A DNA stretch of 64,000 nt from Prorocentrum cordatum (Eukaryota > Sar > Dinophyceae > Prorocentrales > Prorocentraceae): assembly GCA_963575745.1 (NCBI GenBank), contig CAUYUJ010006524.1, positions 364,920 through 428,919 of the forward strand. Reading direction: 5' to 3'. Both the position numbers and the translations under genes were made by a program. Shown here piece by piece: positions 10,321-21,085 of this stretch (the stretch's first letter is position 1; each line of letters begins with the position of its first letter). Below the pieces are notes generated by a model. The model saw nothing but the letters and a program-made list of their open reading frames with translations, did not search any database and was not told where the DNA came from.

Positions 10321-11160
10321 CATGCGCGCGCCGCCGACGCGCGCGAACGGCCAGCGCGGCATTATTTGGCACGGATTGTCCACCCCCCAGCACGCGCGCA
10401 AGGGCTCTCGAATGATTTCGACACGTGGCGCGAGAGGCCCGCTTGGCAGAATGTAATGAACATGGTGTTCTTTAGTTTGTTTGCTTTTAAACCAAAAAAC
10501 GGCAAACAAACAAACAAAACAAACAAACAAAAAACGAATGCGCGAACGCAAGCGCAGGTTTTGTCTTTAACTGGCGCTGCAAACATTCATGTTTGTTTCA
10601 TATGTTTCCGGGGCGCTCGAATTCGAAATCCTTACGGGTTTGAAGGATTCCGGTGCGCGCGCGACGACGCGCGCGCGTGTTTTTCGTCATATTGTTTGGC
10701 AAGGTGTTTTTGCAGTCGCACGCGCGCATGGACGTTCGAAGGATTTCGACGTGCGCGCGCGAGTGGCTCTTTTGCAGCATGCTGTTTACAGGCGTGTTTG
10801 CTTGTATTTCTTGGGAAAAAAGTCCCCTGATTTCGTGAGAGCGCGGGCGCGCTTTTTTCTGAGCATTCACGCTGCGAAACCAGGTATTTTTCTGCATGTG
10901 TTCGGGGCGCCGGATCGATCTTGAAATCGTTGCGAAACCAATGGTTTTTGAATGATTGTGGCATGCGCGCGCGACGACGCGCGCGCGTGCTCGTCGATCG
11001 GTTATTTCGCAAGGGATTTTCAAACGCTGCTGATTTGTGATGAACAAGTGCGCGCGCAAAGTGCACGTTTCAAGGGATGAAAGGGAGATGCAGGAACGGG
11101 CCTGCCTGGGATGGTATAGGCTCATTTTAGGGCGGACGATGGCGCAGAAACGCATTTCTT
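10321..11160. repeat. CG-alternating palindrome region with ~310-bp diverged duplication
   Basis: GCGCGCGCGACGACGCGCGC occurs near 10656 and again near 10966. The flanks are related in both (GGGGCGC then TTGAAATC/CGAAATC then GAATGATT/GAAGGATT). Frequent CGCGCG tracts alternate with T-rich stretches. Open frames here are overlapping and unconvincing; no gene is called. Confidence 0.55.
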
Positions 11161-11399
11161 GTGCAAGGGATTCTTGGACAACGATACGAAGATGAAAAAG
11201 TTTGCGCGCATGGTTTTTTTTTTCGCAAGGGATGGAGGGAAACGGGGTCGATACCGGTTTGACTTGGTCATGCCATTTCATAATTCGAATGAGCGGTGGG
11301 GCAGAATCGCATGTAATCTGCACATCCCCAGGGGGGAATTGCCCTCGGGAGCGCGGTGAATCCTGATTCCTTTTTAGAAAAAAGGAATGTTTGGGGTGC

Positions 11400-11575
11400 G
11401 ACGTATGTATATATATACACGTACATACACACAGGCACATACATACACACGCATATGTATGTACGTCGGTATGTTTGTTTGTATGTGTGTATGCATGTAT
11501 GTATGTCCACATATATATATATGTATCTATGTATGTATGTATGTATGCATGTATGTATATGCATGCGTTCTTACT
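11400..11575. repeat. (TATG)n/(ATAC)n microsatellite
   Basis: Tetranucleotide GTAT/ATAC units with TATATATA insertions. Cys/Tyr/Val-rich frames are artefacts. Confidence 0.85.
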
Positions 11576-11689
11576 TGTGGACTGAGGAATTGGCCCTGAC
11601 GGTCGGTCCGGCGGCTATGTTGCCGCCGTCGCCGCCCCGTCGCCGCCCGTCGATTGCACCACATACGTTGCACGATTAATGTATGGAAA

Positions 11690-11998
11690 TATGTATGTAT
11701 GTATGTATGCATGCATACATGTATGTATGTATGTATAGATGTATAGATGTATGTATGTATGTATGTATATATGTATGTATGGACGGATGGATGTATGTAT
11801 GTATGTATGCATGGATGTATGTACGTATACAGCTATATACATACACATGTATTATGTATATGTGTACACAAATACATACATACATACATCCATACATACA
11901 TACATACATACATACATGCATGCATGCATGCATGCATACATACATACATACACACACATACATACATACATACATACATACATACATACATACATACC
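11690..11998. repeat. Inverted tetranucleotide array, (TATG)n facing (CATA)n
   Basis: The left half (11690-11830) is GTAT units and the right half (11868-11998) is ACAT/CATA units, so the array is a ~300-bp imperfect palindrome that could fold into a long hairpin. The centre (about 11830-11868) contains ACATGTATTATGTATATGT. Confidence 0.8.
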
Positions 11999-12183
11999 CC
12001 TGAGTGCAAGCAGTTTTTGAGGGATGGGAGAATTGCGGGGGAAGTGGAGGGGCATGTGAACAGATGGTGGCAATCTGGACACAGGGGACATGTAGGGATG
12101 CATCGGAAAACGTGGGACATGGAGAAAGACATGACATCCTGCTACTTGTGTGCACTTGCCGGTGCGCCCCTGGGCCCCTGGAA

Positions 12184-12332
12184 GGATCTCCGCAGCGGCC
12201 TTCGCCGCCGCCCTCGAGGACGCGGCCCCCTGCCGCACGCTGGCGCAGCTGCGCCGTCGGCTGGAGCGCAGGCACGGGCCGCCGCGGCGCGCCTGGGGCG
12301 CCCTCGCGGGGCGCGAGGGGCTCGAGGAGGTC
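12184..12332 (+). CDS. Exon of EF-hand-module protein (probable)
   Basis: The frame encodes RISAAAFAAALEDAAPC, then LAQLRRRLERRHGPPRRAW and GLEE. The two helices match the module style of the exons at 0.5, 2.4, 3.1 and 14.2 kb, and the GC-rich codon use is the same. A GT donor follows GAGGAG (GTCCGC, 12330-12335); a GC donor after CTGGAG is an alternative. The acceptor is ambiguous (CTGGAAG or CGCAG). Short and uncertain, but distinct from the surrounding AT-mixed intron sequence. Confidence 0.33.
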
Positions 12333-12439
12333 CGCCTGCCGCGCTGGAGGCGTCGGGGCCATGAGCATTCCCAGATCCAGACGCGGCAACTTTTCCACAG
12401 CGGCCGTTTTTCCCGGGCTGCGGGCCATGGGGCCCTCAA

Positions 12440-13261
12440 AATCTGGATGTAGGAAAGGGGAGTGGCATAAAAGGATGTGGTGCCGATGCTGAATCTGGCG
12501 ATGTCACGAACCACAGATAACATCTTTCCATTCCAACGATTGATTCCGCTCCATCTATGCCACACCATTGTCCTACCTCAGAGGAATGGCGCAGGAAAAT
12601 CGGGTCCAGGGTTCTGACGGTGATTTTGTTGTGCGGAGGTCCTCCTGCCTCGCTGGATGTTGGTTCGGTAACAAGTCGTGGGAACACTTGAGGAATATTG
12701 CTAGGATAAGATCAATGGTTCGTGCAGTGCGAGATGGGTGGCGCCAGCAGGCGGGGTCGCCACCTCCTCCTGGTGGGTATCGAGGAGGTTCTGGACGTGT
12801 TTGGGCGCCGTTTGGGAGTCCTGGGGTGTCCAGGGGGGTCTGCTTTTGGGGTGGACGCTGGCGTCGATTAGCGCCTGGTAGTCGATGAGATGGGGCCGAT
12901 TTTATGTCGATTAGTGACGATTGGCGTCGATTTAGCGTCCATTGGCGTTGATTGGCATCGCGGAGCGCGAGGGGCTCGAGCCGTTTTCGGCCCCTGGGAG
13001 CCATCTTCGGGCCCCGGACTGTCCAAAAGTTACGAGGGATGCACAATGGCGACTGTGTCGGGACTTCCAGTGACAGCGCATTGGAAAATCTGGACGTTGC
13101 ATGTCAGGTATTGTCCATCATTTATGGCGGCCAAATGGCGGCCCAAACGCAGTGTGGATATATTTGTTCAGCACCTGTCGCCTGGGGAGTCAGCCGGCCA
13201 ATTGTACACTGTACGTTATCCTGTGGCGTTTCTACGGATCCCCAGGGCCCAGATATTTTAG
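12440..13261. other. Intronic or intergenic stretch, no gene seen
   Basis: Mixed-composition sequence. Around 12850-12965 there is a weak minisatellite of GGCGTCGATT/TGGCGTTGATT units, echoed at 15340-15390 (GGTAGTC, GATTGGGTGTCGATTTG). Nothing else recognisable. Confidence 0.4.
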
Positions 13262-13468
13262 TGTATGCACGGGCGGTTGCCAAGGCTGGCCATGCAGCAC
13301 ATCGGCATCCCCGCCGCCGACGCGGGCGAGCTGTGGGCGCTGTTGCAGGCGTCCGTGCCCGGCGCGGTGCAGGGCGGCTGTCGAGGCGTTGCTCGTGGCA
13401 CGTTCCTCGCTGCGATGCAACACGCCGATGCCCTCACGCGCCTGCTGGACCTCGCGGAGGAGGAAAAG
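13262..13468 (+). CDS. Exon of EF-hand-module protein
   Basis: The acceptor AGATATTTTAG and the donor GGAAAAG/GTTTAC are both canonical, giving exactly 69 codons (phase 0 both ends). The exon encodes LPRLAMQHIGIPAADAG, ELWALLQASVPGAVQ, RGTFLAAMQHADALTRL and LLDLAEEEK: helix-loop-helix pairs like the sister exons, without a complete calcium loop. The 90 bp after the donor resemble those after 1409. One of the best-bounded exons of the series. Confidence 0.45.
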
Positions 13469-14203
13469 GTTTACCGATACTGGTACCCTCGCCTTGCTTC
13501 CGCCCTTTCGGGCCTCCTGTGAGGCCCTCGTCGTCACCGCTGGATTGAACACGAAATTCCAGTCAGAACGCTCCCTCAGTTTTGTCCGCCCCGGTCGTGG
13601 CGCAGTCCTGCACCTTTGGCCAGGCCTCTTCTCACCACCCACCTAACCACCCCAACTCAACCCGAAGGCCTCAATTTGTTTTCCATTTCCAGCGGGGGTG
13701 GGGTCGGGGAACACTGAACAAACACATGGCACCCGTACCCCCCCAACCCGAAATTCGGGTCAAACTCGGGTCTTCGGGTTGGGTTGGGGTGGTTTGGTAG
13801 GTAGTCATCCTCAGCTCAAGATGATGCCGCGCAGGCGAGCTCCTCCCGGAGCTCTTTCCGTGGCGAGTGCCCTCCCCCCCCCGCTTGTCTTCCGCGGCCG
13901 CCCCTCCCCGCCTTCTCTTCAGCTGTGTCCAGCCAGGCCGTATGCCGTCCACCCCCCCCCGACACTTGCTCGGGTGTTGACAGAGGTGCCCCCGGCCCAA
14001 GGTGCCTCTAGCTTTCCGCTCCACTCTGGAGCCTCTGGGGCCCTCTGGGCCTCGTGGGGGGTCCCCTGGAGGCCGTCTGGGCCACCTCGAGAATCCTGGG
14101 GGTACCTTGGGCCAGGGGTACTCCTAGCAACACCCGAACTGCAGCGCGCGCGTGCGGATCGCCTCCGCCGCGTTGCGACGGACACAGGTTCCGTTCCCCC
14201 CAG
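13469..14203 (+). other. Intron of EF-hand-module gene (proposed)
   Basis: Bounded by GTTTAC at the start and a polypyrimidine acceptor TTCCCCCCAG at the end. The first 90 bp are similar to the intron start at 1410. Around 13740-13795 there is an ACCCGAA/TCGGGT mini-repeat. No independent gene seen. Confidence 0.4.
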
Positions 14204-14971
14204 GAGCTGCTGCAGCGCGTCTGTCGCGCCCCGTCTGGCCTGACGGCCGCGGCGCCGTTTGCCCTCGAAGGCCTCGACTATGCCCGGTGGCCCCTGGGCC
14301 AGGAGGAGTTCGCGAGGGAGCTGGCGCGGCTGCTCCGCGTGGGCGCCGAGGACGCGGGCCTCCTCTTCGCGCTGCTGGACGTGCACGGGGAGGGCGCGGT
14401 GCTCGTCGACGACCTCCTCGACGCCCTGACTTCCATGCAGGGCGCCTACCTACCCCGAGCCGCCGAGCCGCTGGATCGCAGCTCGAGCAGGGCGGCGCCG
14501 CCAGAGCGGGAGGCGGCGGCGCAGCGTCCGCAGCAGGCCTCGCCGGAGGCCGTCGTGGCCGGCAGGCCGCAGGCGCCAGCGAGCACCACGCCCAGCAGGG
14601 GGCTCTGCACCCCGACCCCCCTGGCGGCATCGCAGTGCACCAGCCCAGACCAGGTGGACCCGCGCAACTTCGTCCGGGCAAGCAACACGCCTCGCAAGGG
14701 CCGGCCTGGCACGTCGCTCAACCTGGCCATCGCCTCCACCGCGCTGCCAGAGGACTCGGACGACAGCGACGAAGGGTCGGCCGACCGGAGGCGGGCACTG
14801 GCCGGCGGGGCGCCGCCTCAGCGGCCGTGGACGTCCATGTCGGGAGCTGCCGCCCGGCGGCCCGCGGCGCGCCGGGAGGCCGGCACCACGCTGCGGGGCG
14901 CGCTGGGGGGACCAGGCGCGGACGGAAGCGGAAGAGCGGCCCGTCGCCGAGGGCGCGGACGAAGGCGGAAG
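14204..14971 (+). CDS. Exon of EF-hand-module protein with acidic/basic tail
   Basis: The acceptor is GTTCCCCCCAG and the frame is open to a TGA at 14972. The first ~90 residues hold the clearest EF-hand: EEFARELARLLRVGAEDAG, then LLFALLDVHGEGAVLVDDLL. Loop position 1 is Asp and Gly sits at position 6, but position 12 is Asp rather than Glu and position 3 is His. The remaining ~165 residues are disordered: Ala/Pro/Arg/Ser-rich with an acidic patch LPEDSDDSDEGSAD and a basic end RGRGRRRK. A GT donor is possible just before the stop (GGCGGAA/GTGACC), so this may be the last exon or continue at 15.07 kb. Confidence 0.5.
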
Positions 14972-15065
14972 TGACCTCTGGTGCGGGACCACGGGGGGTC
15001 CTCCGAGCCGCGCGCCAGAGGTCACTCCCGCCTGCAGGGCCACTCTTGCGTATAGCCCGACTCAG

Positions 15066-15261
15066 GCCCCGAGCGCCCCCAGGGCGTGGGCGGGCTTGCC
15101 GCTGGGCGCTGCAGCGTCGGGGCGGGCGGCGCCCTGTCTGCACGCGCGTCGGTGACCTCGGTGCCGCTGCAGCCGCAGGGCGCCGCGCAGCGCCCTTGGC
15201 CTGCCTCGAGCGCTCGCGGCGCCAGCAAGGACGCGGCCGCGCACCTGCCGCACCTCGACCA
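15066..15261 (+). CDS. Possible further exon of the same gene
   Basis: The frame between an acceptor-like GACTCAG (15059-15065) and a donor CGACCAG/GTTCGTTC encodes about 65 residues, including GVGGLAAGRCSVGAGGALSA and HLPHLDQ. Low-complexity Ala/Gly/Ser/Arg composition. Another frame (to 15348) is also open, so the reading is not secure. Included because of canonical splice sites and continuity with the exons upstream. Confidence 0.22.
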
Positions 15262-15672
15262 GGTTCGTTCGGCAGCAACTCATGGGAGCCTAGTATGCCC
15301 TCTCAACTCCGTCCTTGGGGTGCACTAGCGTGCGCTAGCGTCTGGTAGTCAACGGAAAGCGCCGGTGAGTGCCGATTGGGTGTCGATTTGCATAACGTCG
15401 ACCCTCAGAAGTCTCGACCCATTCCCGAGGACTAGCTGTTCATCCCGAGTCGTGGTTGACGGTCCCGAGGCCTGGGTCGGGGCCCCCAGCGGCTAATTTA
15501 AAACCTCTCGCCGTGATGCTTTCATGACGCGAGGGGTCTGGGGAACCAGCAGTCGTGGCCGAACATCATTCTCGTATCCGCGGCCTCGCGGATGCAATGC
15601 GTCTCGTGTTCGGGGATGCTCCGCGCGGGGCGGTCGCGGAATCCAGACCGCGAGGGCGCGGATACGGATACA

Positions 15673-15819
15673 GTGGAGACCCATACCAAGAAACACCCTG
15701 CTCGCCTCCAGGGTGCCCTGGGTTTCTTGGGTTTTCGATGGTTTTGCTGTGGAAGGCGTGACGCTCCCACACCAATAATCAGTGGTCTCAGGGTTGGGTT
15801 TCTTGTGGGGGGTTTCTTG
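15673..15819 (+). repeat. Dispersed repeat shared with 1508-1660
   Basis: Direct copy of the repeat in the first intron; shared runs include GGAAGGCGTGACGCTCCC and GTCTCAGGGTTGGGTTTCTT. The flanks (15480-15672 and 15820-16062) contain no recognisable gene. Confidence 0.7.
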
Positions 15820-16062
15820 TGGACTGGCCTCCACTGTACGTTCGCCGCTCGTGAAGCAGCATGGCACGGGAGGCTCCCAGGAGTTGCCGCCGAAGGCTCG
15901 CCAGCCAGAGGCGGCGCGCGCTGCCAGCGCCGGGCGCGGCGAGCGGGGCGCTGCCGCGTGGACCGGGCGCGCCGCCAGCGCCAGGCGCGGAAGCCCACCG
16001 CGAGCTGGTCTCGGCGCCAGGTGCCAGGGATCCTTTTACTGATCCTCGCGACGTGTGGAAGA

Positions 16063-16233
16063 TGATGGGCCCATGTTCCACCACCACTACCATCGGTAGA
16101 AGAGGGAGGAAGAGGAGAAGGAGGAGGAGGAGGAGGAGTAGAGGAGAAGGAGGAGGGGAGTAGAAGGAGGAGGACCTCCTCATCCTTTCCCCCGTCCTAC
16201 ATATGGTGGTGATGGTGGAGAATTCGCCCATCA
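16063..16233. mobile_element. Foldback/MITE-like element, family C copy 2
   Basis: Starts TGATGGGCCCATGTTCCACC, has a GGA-triplet core, and ends with the inverse arm ATGGTGGAGAATTCGCCCATCA. Same ends as copies at 292-520 and 28201-28434. The flanking duplication is unclear (GAAGA versus GAAAG). Confidence 0.55.
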
Positions 16234-16379
16234 GAAAGCCGCGATCCATCGAATTGAAGTAACCTGCGACGTACCCAACACATCTGCATTAAGCGACCAT
16301 GGATGTTGACAGTACAGGATTGGAGAGGCCTGACGGCCGGTGCCGCCGACCCTGACCGAAAGGGCTAGGAGCGGGGGGG

Positions 16380-16905
16380 GGAAGCGGAGGAGGAGGAGGA
16401 GGAGAAGGAGGAGGAGGAGGAGGAGGAGGAGGAGGAGGAGGAGGAGGATGAGAAGGAGGAGGAGGCAAGGAGGAGCAGGAGAAGAGGAGGAGGAGGAGGA
16501 GAAGGAGGAGAGAGGAGGAAGAGGAGGAGGAGGAGGAGTTGGAGGAGGAGAAGGAGGAGAAGAGGAGGAGGAGGAGGAGGAAGTGCATCCTTTGTGTGCC
16601 CGTTCGAAGAAAGTGCGCCCAGGGAGTGTGATATTCTGACTTGGGACGTGCTCCCGGAAGAGGAAGAAGTGCATCTCGGGCGTGCCCGCTCGAGGAACAT
16701 ACGCCCTGGGGGGGGGGGAGGGTATTTTGACTCGGGGCCCGCTCCCGGGACGCCTCTGCGGGAGGCCTCTGCGGGAGGAGGAGGAGAGGAGCAGGAGGAG
16801 GAGGAGGAGGAAAAGGAGGAGGAGGAGGACCAGGAGGAGGAGGAGGAAGTGCATCCCGTGCGTGCCCGCTCGAGGGAAGTGCGCCCTGGCGGGCGTCGTA
16901 TCTGC
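16380..16905. repeat. (GGA)n arrays with ~82-bp interspersed repeat
   Basis: GGA arrays lie at 16385-16585 and 16775-16850. Three copies of a unit begin GAAGTGCATCC/GAAGTGCATCTCG, run through CGTGCCCGCTCGAGG and reach GCGCCC, at about 16580, 16665 and 16848. Followed by a C-tract (16911-16932). Confidence 0.75.
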
Positions 16906-16932
16906 CCCGCCCCCCCCCCCCCCCCTCCCCCC

Positions 16933-17574
16933 CCTCTACGGGGAAGGGATCAAAGGAAAGGGGCTTCCCTTCGACTCCATTACGACGTCGTTTAATTTCG
17001 CTTTGGATAGCGCGCTTGAGAAGGAGAGCCCTGGGAGGGGGAGAACGGAGACGACGGAGACGACGAGTCGAACGGAGAAGCCCCTTACACACGCCGACAG
17101 GGTCGGCGGATTTGTCATTGGTTGCACAAGCTATATGGGAAGCGCATGCGTCGCACGCCTCGCATGACAGTATCAGAAGGACGAGGATTGAGGCCCCAGG
17201 CTCGAAGAGGAAATGGGGCTTGGAACGAGAGGCACGAAATGCACGGAAGGGGGGACGAAATGTTAACGCGACGGCAGCAGTGAAGCGGCGGAGGGAGGAA
17301 GGGGACGACAAGAAAAGAGGCAGGATGGTGAAGCATGGCGGCGACCATTTCCCAGCGGCGCTCTGGACAAGCAGCGCGGCCCGCGCCGCGTCGCCACTGG
17401 CGCTCTAAAGGATCAGCTGTTCATCGCCAGCGCAGGAAGCGTGCGAAGCCGACCTCGCCGCCCGCCAGGTTCTCCATGTCCTTCGTGCACCTTGCGGCGC
17501 GGGAGCTGAAGGCTGGCAGGCGCGCCCTCATGTGTTCGAGCGGCCCGCGGGAAAATAAATCGAGGTGAATCTGA
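16933..17574. other. No gene recognised
   Basis: Mixed sequence with short overlapping open frames. The frame at 17335-17568 encodes 77 Arg/Ser-rich residues with no recognisable motif and is not called. Confidence 0.35.
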
Positions 17575-19385
17575 ATCTGCGTAAGACGTCATTCCGCTGC
17601 AGCCCCCGGCAGCCTTCGAAAGTGGCGACAGCGTCGCAGTTCGCAGCCACCCAGGTTATGCGAAGCCTAATCTGGATCCCCGTGCGTTGTCATTCCGCGG
17701 GACTTCCCTGCAGCTGCCGAAGGCGGCGACACTTTCGCAGCTCGCAGGTTTTCAGGGATGGCGAGGACTAGCCAGAATCTGGGCAGGACGCCATTCCGCA
17801 AGACCCCCCCAGCAGCCCTCGCAACTGGCGACAGGACGTCATGTCACCGGACCCCCCATGAGACCCCGAAGCCGGTGACAGCGTTGCAGTTCCCAGGCCC
17901 CTAGGGGTGGCGACGTCTACTCTGGAGTCGCGTGTGACATGATTCCGCCAGACCCCCTAGCAGCTTTCGAAAGTGGCGACCGTTTCGCAACTCGTGGCTC
18001 CCCAAAGATGGCGGGGTCGAGTCGGAATGTGCGTAGGACGTCATTATGGTGGATATCCTAGCAGCTTGCGAAAGTGGCGGCCATTTCGCAAATCCCATGG
18101 CAGCGAGGACGGCGAGGAATAGTCTGACTCTGCCTGGGGCGCCATTCTGCTGGGCCCCCCAGCAGCTTGCGAAAGTTGCGACCGTTTTGCAAATCGCAGC
18201 CCTGTAGGGATGGCGAGGACGAGCCTGGATCTGCCGAGGACGTCATTCCGCTGGACCTCCCAGCAGCCTTGCGAAAATCCGCAGCCGCTTTGCAGTTCGC
18301 AGCCCAGTAAGGTTGGCGAGTACTAGTCTGAATCTGCCGAAAACGTTATTACGCCCAGCAGCGCTCAAAGGTGGCACCAGTTCGGCACCAGTTTTGCAGT
18401 TCGCATCCCCCCGAGGGATGGCGAGGACGAGTCTCAAACTGCCTAGGACATCGTGCTGCTGGACCCACTGAAGTCGCTGAAAATGACGGACGTTTCGCCC
18501 TTCGCAGCCCCCCCAGGGAGAGCGAGGTTTACACAATCTGAATCCGCGTGTGGCGCCATTCCGCTGGAATTCAGCAGCCTCCGAAAAAAAAGAGGCTGCT
18601 CTTTCGCAGCCCAACAGGGATGGCGAGGACTATTTTGAATCTGCAGGTCGTATCAATCCGCTGGACCCCTCAGCAGCCTTCGAGCATGGCGGCAGTTTCG
18701 CAGCTCGCACGCAAGCAATGATGGCGAGAGTGAATATGAACCCGCGTATGACGTCATTCCGCTGGACCCCCAGCAGTCCTCGAAAGGGGTGGCCGTCTCG
18801 CAGTTCCCAGCCGTTCAGTGATGATGAGGTTTAGCATGAACCCGCGTATGACGTCACCCAGTTGGACCCCCCGGCAGCCGTTGAAAGTGGCGACAGCGTC
18901 TGGGTTCGCAGCCCCCCAAGCACGGCGAGGTCGGCTTTGAATCTGCCTGGGACGCCACTGCGCTGGACCCCCCAGCAGCCCTCGAAACTGACGGCCGTTT
19001 CGCAGTTCGGAACCTCCCACAGCCGTCGAAAGTGGCGACGGTTTTGCATTTCGCATCCCCCCAGGGATGGCGAGGACTATTCTGACTCTGCCTAGGACGC
19101 CATTTCGCTGGACCCCCTGGCGGCCGTCGGAAGTGGCGACAGTTTCGCAGTTCGTAGCACAGCAGGGGTGGCGAGTTCTAGTCGTCATTTGCGTATGACG
19201 TCAGTCCGCTGGGCCGCCCAGCAGCCTTCGAAATCGGCGACCGCTTCGCAGTTTGCAGCCCCCCAGGGATGGGAGGTCGAGTCTGGATTCGCGAAAAAAT
19301 GTCCCTCCGTTGGACCACCCAGCAGCCGGCGACAGTTTCCCAGTTCGCAGCCCCCCAGCGATGGCAAGGAGGCGTGGTAGCAGGC
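17575..19385. repeat. ~102-bp degenerate satellite, about 17 units
   Basis: A consensus cycle recurs: GACGTCATTCCGCTGGACCC, CCCAGCAGC, TTCGAAAGTGGCGAC, TTTCGCAGTTCGCAG, CCCCCAGGGATGGCGAGGAC, then GAATCTGC. The first box is seen near 17586, 17687, 17788, 17938, 18037, 18138, 18241, 18343, 18448, 18553, 18651, 18749, 18849, 18949, 19093, 19196 and 19298, i.e. spacing about 100-105 with one irregular gap. Units are diverged, so the array is old. No frame is conserved across units. Confidence 0.85.
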
Positions 19386-19644
19386 AGGTAGGAGGCAGGG
19401 CGGAAGGCAGGCAGGAGACAGGGCAGCAACCAAGTGGGAGGAGGGGAGAGGAGGAAAAAAACGGGAAGGAGGGAGTTGCGACCGCAGCGTTTTATCCGTA
19501 AGGGCTTCGCCCCCTGCCGCCGGCCCCCTCTCTCGGAGAATGGGCCATGGAAGAGCTAAGTCATGAGACCTTGGCGCTGTCGTGAAGCAGTATCGAAACT
19601 TCATGCGAAGCCGAGTCGCAATCAGCAAAACCAACTGATCACAA

Positions 19645-19770
19645 GAGGGGTTACCACACCTGGCGATTGGTAAGACGTGTGTGGTTCAAGGGCTTGGTTA
19701 CCACACCTTGCGATGAAAGGGCCGAGGGAGTTCTCTCAGTTTGGGTTACCACGCCTTGCGATGGATGTGC
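19645..19770 (+). repeat. Short tandem repeat, three copies of GGTTACCACACCTTGCGAT
   Basis: Copies begin near 19650, 19697 and 19744, about 47-50 bp apart, with related flanks. They lead directly into the 73-bp satellite. Confidence 0.7.
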
Positions 19771-19777
19771 GTGATGG

Positions 19778-20365
19778 GTTCGAATTTCAGAAATGTGGCA
19801 AATCCCCTGTGTTTTTGGACCCTGACCCCGCGGATCTGCGTGAGGGGTGGCACCGAATTTCAGAAATGTGGCAAATCCCATGTGTTTTTGGACCCTGACC
19901 CCGCGGATCTGCGTGAGGGGTGGCACCGAATTTCAGAAATGTGGCAAATCCCATGTGTTTTTGGACCCTGACCCCGCGGATCTGCGTGAGGGGTGGCACC
20001 GAATTTCAGAAATGTGGCAAATCCCATGTGTTTTTGGACCCTGACCCCGCGGATCTGCGTGAGGGGTGGCACCGAATTTCAGAAATGTGGCAAATCCCTT
20101 GTGTTTTTGGACCCTGACCCCGCGGATCTGCGTGAGGGGTGGCACCGAATTTCAGAAATGTGGCAAATCCCATGTGTTTTTGGACCCTGACCCCGCGGAT
20201 CTGCGTGAGGGGTGGCACCGAATTTCAGAAATGTGGCAAATCCCATGTGTTTTTGGACCCTGACCCCGCGGATCTGCGTGAGGGGTGGCACCGAATTTCA
20301 GAATGTGGCAAATCCCTTGTGTTTTGGACCCTGACCCCGCGGATCTGCGTGGGGTGTCGATTTCG
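19778..20365 (+). repeat. 73-bp satellite, about 8 units
   Basis: Nearly identical units contain GAATTTCAGAAATGTGGCAA, ATCCC, TGTGTTTTTGGACCCTGACC and CCGCGGATCTGCGTGAGGGG. The period is 73 bp. The last unit has small deletions (AGAATGTGG, TGTGTTTTGGA). Because 73 is one more than a multiple of three, an open frame slips through all three phases in successive units, which produces a ladder of overlapping 65-70-residue frames that are not genes. Confidence 0.95.
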
Positions 20366-20435
20366 AGCCCCCCCAGCAATTCAGACAACGCGCCCAGGGG
20401 GTGCTAAAAAATCCTGTTTGGGCCTCCCCCCCCCT

Positions 20436-20520
20436 CGCGCGGTCAATCAACTAGTTACAGTAACCAGCAATCAGTCAACTAGTAACTAGTTACAGTAACC
20501 AGCAATAAGCAGAACTGTAA
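20436..20520. repeat. Local repeat AACTAGTTACAGTAACCAGC
   Basis: The block CAACTAGTTACAGTAACCAG occurs twice around 20449 and 20485, separated by CAATCAGTCAACTAGT. Confidence 0.7.
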
Positions 20521-20599
20521 CACTGGAAACTACAAGCTACAACTGGTACAGGAAACTGCGAATCCCGCGCCTCGCAGCCTGGTGGCCCCACAAGGGGGC

Positions 20600-20820
20600 C
20601 GGCGGATTCAATGTTTCCGACGGTAGGACCCCACACGACTATCTCGGATTGACGAAGCCACAAATGACGACATTCACAGGATTCCGATGGCTCGCCTCGG
20701 ATGAAACACGTGAGCTGCGGGCCCCATAGGGAGTGGTTCCCGCGCAAGGGTTCCCAGCAATTCATTCACAGACGAGGCTCCCGCCTGAGACTTCCTCCGT
20801 GCTCAAGCTTGACGAAGCCC
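20600..20820 (+). repeat. Dispersed repeat G (related to array at 23.1-23.5 kb)
   Basis: Shares ACGACATTCACAGGATTCCG-like, GGCTCGCCTCGGATGAAACA, GGGCCCCATAGGGAG, CCCGCCTGAGACTTCCTC and TTCACAGACGAGG blocks with the tandem units at 23105-23530. The box TCCGACGGTAGGACCCCACA at 20608 recurs at 21189 and, as TCCGACGGTAGGGCCCCGCA, at 28663. Confidence 0.6.
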
Positions 20821-20855
20821 ACCCATTCATGTACTCATGAGGGGGTGGGTGTTAA

Positions 20856-21006
20856 GTAAGTGAGTGAGTGAGTGAGCGAGTGAGTGAGTGAGTAAACGAT
20901 GATGATGATGGTGGTGATGATGATGGTAATGCTGGTACTGATCATGGTGATGATGATGATGATGATGATGCTGATGCTGATGACGATGATGATGATGATG
21001 ATGATA

Positions 21007-21084
<78 letters not shown>

Positions 21085-21085
21085 T
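20856..21085. repeat. (GTGA)n then (TGA)n microsatellite
   Basis: GTGAGTGA units (20856-20893) followed by TGATGATGA (20899-21085). Confidence 0.9.

Noticed and set aside
16231-17311. Long Ser/Leu/Pro- or Glu/Arg-rich frames over GGA/CTC arrays (also at 0-0.5, 2.2, 21.3, 26.3, 28.3 and 32.3 kb)
   Set aside because: Triplet-repeat translations on both strands, not genes.
19773-19800. GGTTCGAATTTC, which resembles a tRNA B-box, beside a 73-bp unit of tRNA-like length
   Set aside because: Only the first unit has it; no A-box, acceptor stem or cloverleaf pairing could be drawn.
17540-20365. CRISPR-like array, given regular repeats at 17.6-19.4 and 19.8-20.4 kb
   Set aside because: Repeats are contiguous satellites with no unique spacers, no cas genes, and the genome is eukaryotic.
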